Below, piece by piece: positions 60,094-64,000 of a DNA stretch of 64,000 bases. Source of the stretch: Motiliproteus sp036960175 (lineage in GTDB: Bacteria > Pseudomonadota > Gammaproteobacteria > Pseudomonadales > Balneatricaceae); the NCBI GenBank assembly GCA_036960175.1, contig JBALWH010000001.1, positions 1 to 64,000 of the forward strand, in the 5' to 3' direction. The notes under the pieces were generated by a model, which saw only the letters and a program-made list of their open reading frames with translations, made no database searches and was not told where the DNA came from. Position 1 is the first letter of the stretch. Each line of letters opens with the position of its first letter. The position numbers were made by a program, and so were the translations under genes.

Positions 60094-61068
60094 TTAGATT
60101 ACACCCGCTCGGAGCAGGTCGTGCATATTCAACGCTCCGATTGGGCAGTGCTGTGAATCAACGACAATCAGGCCGTTAATTTTCTTTTCTTCCATAATAT
60201 GCAGGGCTTCTGCAGCCAGTAGCTGGTCTTCAATAACTGTACAATGAGTTGTCATTACAGCGCTGATCGGAGTGGTTCTAAGGTTTATTTCCTGATCCAG
60301 CGTGCGTCTGAGGTCGCCGTCAGTAAAAATTCCCTCAAGGCGGCCTGCTGAGTTTATAACTGCTGCCATGCCTAGCCCCTTGTTGCTTATCTCTAACAGG
60401 GTATCTTTAAGGCTAGTCGATTCTGACACCACTGGCAGGCGGTCGCCCGTGTGCATCAAATCTTTTACTTTTAATAATAGTTTGCGGCCTAGTGCTCCGC
60501 CGGGGTGAGAGAAAGCAAAATCTTCGGCGCTGAAACCTCGGGTCTCCAGCAGGGCGATGGCGAGCGCGTCACCCATCACTAAGGCTGCAGTTGTGCTTGA
60601 GGTGGGTGCCAGACCCAAGGGGCAAGCTTCTTCTTCAATGTTGATATGGAGATTGGCTTCAGCGCTTTCTGAGAGTAGTGAGCGTGGGTTGCCGGTCATG
60701 CTGATTAAAGGCACTCCCATACGTTTGATTAACGGCAGAAGGGTGATGACTTCTGTAGTCTTGCCTGAATGGGACAGGGCCAAAATGACATCGTTTTCCG
60801 TGATCATTCCCAGATCGCCATGGCTGGCTTCACCTGGGTGGACAAAAAAGGAAGGGGTGCCGGTGCTTGCTAAAGTAGCGGCGATCTTTTTGCCGATATG
60901 ACCGGATTTACCCATGCCGGTAACAATAACGCGTCCCTTGCAAGCCAGCATTAGTTCGCAGGCATGGGTGAAATTGCCATCAAGAGCTTGCTCTAGGTCT
61001 TGTATGGCCTTGGTTTCAAGGCCAATAGTGCGCTGAGCAGACTGAATAAAATTTCCGGCTTTGGTCAT
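60094..61068 (-). CDS. kdsD: Arabinose-5-phosphate isomerase
   Basis: A 324-aa enzyme with an N-terminal SIS domain (VIVTGMGKSGHIGKKIAATL, HPGEASHGDLGMI, VMGDALAIALLETRGFS) and a C-terminal CBS pair. It makes arabinose 5-phosphate, the first step to KDO. It lies 36 bases before kdsC. Confidence 0.97.
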   Translation of the reverse strand: MTKAGNFIQSAQRTIGLETKAIQDLEQALDGNFTHACELMLACKGRVIVTGMGKSGHIGKKIAATLASTGTPSFFVHPGEASHGDLGMITENDVILALSHSGKTTEVITLLPLIKRMGVPLISMTGNPRSLLSESAEANLHINIEEEACPLGLAPTSSTTAALVMGDALAIALLETRGFSAEDFAFSHPGGALGRKLLLKVKDLMHTGDRLPVVSESTSLKDTLLEISNKGLGMAAVINSAGRLEGIFTDGDLRRTLDQEINLRTTPISAVMTTHCTVIEDQLLAAEALHIMEEKKINGLIVVDSQHCPIGALNMHDLLRAGVI

Positions 61069-61113
61069 GGATTGGTATCACCGACGTTATTGGGCGAGTG
61101 TTATGGCGCGACT

Positions 61114-62076
61114 TTAAGTTGCCATATTGTATAGCAAGCCCAGATAGGCTGAATAGCCTGCCAGTAATGCTATTGCTTCTATGCGGTTAATTGTGCCCTT
61201 GCTGGTGATATGGGCGAAAAATAATACCGCTAACGTAAAGGCCATCATAACGCTATAGTCGCGCCACATTACGACACTTTCGAATTCAAAGGGTTGAATC
61301 AGTGCGGGCAGTGGTAATACGGCCAGCAAATTAAAAATATTGGAGCCGATGACATTGCCAATGGCGATGTCATGGTGGCCTTTCAGCGCGCTAGCTATCG
61401 AGGCTGCAAGTTCTGGCAGGCTGGTGCCTATGGCAACGATGGTTAAGCCGATCACTAGATCGCTAACGCCAAGCTGCAGGGCTATCTCGGTCGCGCCCCA
61501 GACAAGTAAGCGGGAGCTGCCAGCGAGTAAAATCAGGCCGATAATAACCCAGGCAATAGCAGGTTTGAGGTCTATGTCAGGTAGTTCTTCTTCCTCGTGC
61601 TCCACTTCTGCTGGGTCTGCGTAGCGTTGGAATCGAGCAAAGAGATAGAGGCAGATGGCGAGCCCGGCTAATAGGATGAAACCGTCAATAAGCCCCAGAT
61701 GACCATCAATGAGTAAAATTCCAGCGGCTGCAGTTACGCCAATTAGTAGTGGTAGTTCTTTGCGCATTAAGCCTGACTTTACAGGTAGAGGCGCAATCAG
61801 CGCGGTGGCTCCTAGTACTAAGCCGATATTCGCGATATTGGAGCCGAGGACATTACCAATGGCCAAGCCGCCAGCGTCATTGTATGCGGCGATGGAAGAA
61901 ACCAGCATTTCCGGTGCGGACGTGCCCAGTGATACCACGGTCAGGCCGATCAGCATCGGTGACATGCCCAGGTTCTTGGCAGTGCCCGCAGCACCTATTA
62001 CAAACCGGTCGGCACTCCATATCAGCATCATAAAACCCGCAAGTATAGCGACAGCGGGATATAGCATTTCAATCAT
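61114..62076 (-). CDS. yrbG: Calcium/sodium antiporter YrbG
   Basis: A 320-aa CaCA-family exchanger of ten membrane segments in two inverted repeats. Each repeat has the ion-site motif: GTSAPEMLVS with GNVLGSNIANIGLVLG, and GTSLPELAAS with GNVIGSNIFNLLAVL. An acidic loop (VEHEEEELPDID) joins the halves. It is divergent from mlaF. Confidence 0.96.
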   Translation of the reverse strand: MIEMLYPAVAILAGFMMLIWSADRFVIGAAGTAKNLGMSPMLIGLTVVSLGTSAPEMLVSSIAAYNDAGGLAIGNVLGSNIANIGLVLGATALIAPLPVKSGLMRKELPLLIGVTAAAGILLIDGHLGLIDGFILLAGLAICLYLFARFQRYADPAEVEHEEEELPDIDLKPAIAWVIIGLILLAGSSRLLVWGATEIALQLGVSDLVIGLTIVAIGTSLPELAASIASALKGHHDIAIGNVIGSNIFNLLAVLPLPALIQPFEFESVVMWRDYSVMMAFTLAVLFFAHITSKGTINRIEAIALLAGYSAYLGLLYNMAT

Positions 62077-62174
62077 TGATTGCCCAACGGATAGTCATAA
62101 AAGCGCTAATGTAATGAGGGCGAGGGGTAAAAAGCAAGGGTGGAGAGTAAATAGAGGTGAATGTTAGGGATCTA

Positions 62175-62202
62175 TTCCAAAGCGGATGACAAATGTTATA
62201 GT
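62175..62202 (+). promoter_or_regulatory. Candidate sigma-70 promoter of mlaFED
   Basis: TTCCAA (-35), 16 bases, TATAGT (-10), about 58 bases before the mlaF ATG. Confidence 0.45.
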
Positions 62203-62260
62203 AGCGCCCGCCGCCAGCTAGATGCGCAAATATTGGCTGGCACAGGAATTAAGAGACTTC

Positions 62261-63076
62261 ATGGATTCGCTAGACGATTACATTATCGAAATTAAGGGCA
62301 TGAGTTTTTCTCGTGGTGATCGCCCTATATTTGACGATATATCCCTCCGTATACCCAAGGGCAAGATTACTGCCATCATGGGGCCTAGTGGTACCGGTAA
62401 GACCACTCTGCTGAAATTGATTGGCGGTCAGATACGTCCTGATAGCGGTTGTATTCAGGTAGAAGGACTGGATATTCCGCGCTTGAGTCGTTCCGAGCTG
62501 TTTGAAGTGCGTGCACGCATGGGGATGTTGTTTCAAAGTGGTGCTTTATTTTCAGATTTGAGCGTGTTTGAAAATGTTGCATTCCCGTTGCGGGTTCATA
62601 CGCAATTGCCAGAGGATATGGTTCGCGACCTGGTGTTTATGAAGCTTCAGTCTGTTGGCTTGCGTGGCGCGGTTGATTTGATGCCCAGTGAGCTATCGGG
62701 CGGTATGGCGCGGCGAGTCGCGTTGGCCCGTGCTATCGCTTTGGATCCCGATATTCTGATGTACGATGAGCCCTTTACTGGTCAGGACCCGATCGCTATG
62801 GGGGTGCTGGTGAAGTTGATCAAAGCGCTCAATAAAACTCTGGGGCATACCAGTATTGTGGTCTCTCATGATATCCAGGAAACATTGAGTATCGCCGACT
62901 ACATCTATCTGGTTGCTGATGGGCACGTGGTGGCTCAGGGGACTACTCAGCAACTATTGGGTGAGACATCGCCTCAGGTTAAGCAATTTATGCAAGGCCT
63001 GCCTGACGGGCCGGTGCCTTTCCATTTCCCCGCACCTGACTATCTGCGCGACATGTTGGGAGGGGATGGTGCATGA
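62261..63076 (+). CDS. mlaF: Phospholipid transport ATPase MlaF
   Basis: A 271-aa ATPase of the MlaFEDB complex, which moves phospholipid between inner membrane and periplasm. Walker A is GPSGTGKTTLL, the signature ELSGGMARRVALARA and Walker B LMYDEPFTGQDP. ATG 62261 matches the family start and has AAGAGA upstream; ATG 62222 would add 13 residues. It overlaps mlaE by four bases. Confidence 0.97.
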   Translation: MDSLDDYIIEIKGMSFSRGDRPIFDDISLRIPKGKITAIMGPSGTGKTTLLKLIGGQIRPDSGCIQVEGLDIPRLSRSELFEVRARMGMLFQSGALFSDLSVFENVAFPLRVHTQLPEDMVRDLVFMKLQSVGLRGAVDLMPSELSGGMARRVALARAIALDPDILMYDEPFTGQDPIAMGVLVKLIKALNKTLGHTSIVVSHDIQETLSIADYIYLVADGHVVAQGTTQQLLGETSPQVKQFMQGLPDGPVPFHFPAPDYLRDMLGGDGA

Positions 63077-63855
63077 TCGATCAATTACAAGCTCTTGGTT
63101 TTACCGGAATGAACAAATTGGCGGCCTTGGGGCGTTCGTTGATTATGTTGTTTCACTCCATTTGTGCGGTACCCAATCCTCGCGTTGGTATTCCGCTATT
63201 GGTTAAACAGCTACATTTTGTTGGTGTTCTGTCGCTGATTATTATTGTGGTATCAGGGCTGTTTATTGGCATGGTTCTTAGCCTCCAGGGTTACACCATT
63301 CTGGTGGATTATGGGTCAGAGCAGGCGGTTGGCCAAATGGTGGCGCTTAGCCTGGTCAGAGAGCTTTCTCCAGTGGTTGCGGGCTTGTTGTTTGCAGGTC
63401 GTGCCGGTTCGGCATTGACGGCAGAAATTGGTTTGATGAAGGCTACCGAGCAACTTTCAAGTATGGAAATGATCGGTGTTGACCCTTTGCGTCGTATTGT
63501 TGCTCCTCGTTTCTGGGCCGGGTTTATCTCGCTGCCTTTGTTAACGATGATTTTCAGTGTCGTAGGGGTTTGGGGTGCTTTGCTGGTAGGTGTTGATTGG
63601 CTTGGGATTTACGAAGGTTCCTTCTGGGCGAATATGCAGGCTGCAGTGGATTTTCGCACCGACGTCTTGAATGGCATCATTAAAGCGATAGTGTTTGGAT
63701 TTATAGTGACCTGGATCGCTGTGTTCCAGGGTTACGATTGTATACCTACGTCAGAAGGAATAAGTCAGGCTACTACCAAAACTGTGGTGTATTCCTCGCT
63801 AGCCATTCTGGGTATGGATTTCTTGCTGACAGCGCTGATGTTTGGAGACCTTTGA
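63073..63855 (+). CDS. mlaE: Phospholipid transport permease MlaE
   Basis: A 260-aa permease of the MlaE family with five or six membrane segments. FIGMVLSLQGYTILVDYGSE, LVRELSPVVAGLLFAGRAGS, EIGLMKATEQLSSMEMIGVD and RFWAGFISLPLLTM are characteristic. Its ATG overlaps the mlaF stop. Confidence 0.97.
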   Translation: MIDQLQALGFTGMNKLAALGRSLIMLFHSICAVPNPRVGIPLLVKQLHFVGVLSLIIIVVSGLFIGMVLSLQGYTILVDYGSEQAVGQMVALSLVRELSPVVAGLLFAGRAGSALTAEIGLMKATEQLSSMEMIGVDPLRRIVAPRFWAGFISLPLLTMIFSVVGVWGALLVGVDWLGIYEGSFWANMQAAVDFRTDVLNGIIKAIVFGFIVTWIAVFQGYDCIPTSEGISQATTKTVVYSSLAILGMDFLLTALMFGDL

Positions 63856-63857
63856 TT

Positions 63858-64000
63858 ATGCGCATGCGGACGATTGAGTTAGGTGTTGGAGCCTTTATTT
63901 TGGCGGGCTTTTTGGCGCTGATGGTACTGATGATTAATGTTAGCGGATTAAGTCTGTCCTCCAATGATGAGGGTTACAAGATTTATGCGCGTTTTGAGAA
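63858..64000 (+). CDS. mlaD: Phospholipid-binding MCE protein MlaD (partial, cut by window end)
   Basis: The first 47 residues are visible: a membrane segment (LGVGAFILAGFLALMVLMIN) followed by DEGYKIYARFE, the start of the MCE domain. It begins two bases after the mlaE stop. Confidence 0.93.
   Translation, partial: MRMRTIELGVGAFILAGFLALMVLMINVSGLSLSSNDEGYKIYARFE

Noticed and set aside
1..64000. Mobile elements, CRISPR arrays, tRNA or rRNA genes
   Set aside because: No transposase, integrase, regular repeat array, cloverleaf or rRNA stretch was seen while reading both strands.

Overview
The window comes from a gammaproteobacterium, most likely a marine one. Several blocks have classic gammaproteobacterial gene order: gatCAB beside mreBCD-maf-rng-yhdP, darP and mgtE, the npr-rapZ-ptsN-hpf-rpoN-lptBAC-kdsC-kdsD cluster, and mlaFED. 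A phasin, arginine-succinyltransferase genes and a trpGDC operon suit the Pseudomonas/Cellvibrio/Oceanospirillum side of the class. Genus cannot be read from the sequence. No rRNA, tRNA, CRISPR array, transposase or prophage was seen.

Layout. 1-5 kb: the start of a leftward gene (probably mnmC), a small protein, a GcvA-like LysR regulator, a candidate leader peptide, trpGDC and an OsmC protein. 5-12.3 kb: leftward genes, namely an arginine-catabolic set (astC, an M20 peptidase, astD, astB) followed by two related small membrane proteins and a gamma-glutamylcyclotransferase-like protein. 12.4-22 kb: the most unusual part, described below. 22-31 kb: mixed accessory genes (phasin, MerE-like protein, a small ORF resembling a piece of DNA polymerase I, YugP-type protease, Tim44-like protein, solute-binding protein, VOC, MATE, EamA and HDOD-GAF proteins, a monooxygenase). 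31-37 kb: signalling (Cache-PAS-GGDEF-EAL protein, histidine kinase, acetyltransferase). 37-54 kb: gatBAC leftward, then mreBCD, maf, rng, yhdP and followers rightward, then darP and mgtE leftward. 54-64 kb: the rpoN/lipopolysaccharide-transport cluster leftward, yrbG, and divergent mlaFED, the last cut by the window edge.

The region to look at is 12.4-22 kb. An ECF sigma factor, its anti-sigma factor and a subtilase overlap by ATGA junctions and are followed by a second subtilase and a lipoprotein. The anti-sigma factor ends in a periplasmic domain that looks like a subtilase propeptide, and the subtilase encoded next to it appears to lack one. A few kilobases on lie a secreted Asn/Ser/Gly-rich protein and a CsgG/HfaB-type protein with a FlgT-like C-terminal domain. 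The sigma operon and the CsgG-like gene are preceded by the same long promoter-like sequence (TTTGAACC, 15 bases, GCCACCTACYGGGT), and the Asn-rich gene by a looser version. I infer one ECF regulon that builds or processes a secreted surface structure, with the protease/propeptide pair as a possible sensor.

Other points: mreC seems to start at an ATT codon; the ast set lacks astA and astE here and has an M20 peptidase inside it; and the two membrane proteins beside it carry a motif repeated twice in each. Coordinates give the start I prefer from ribosome-binding sites and family alignment, not always the longest open frame.
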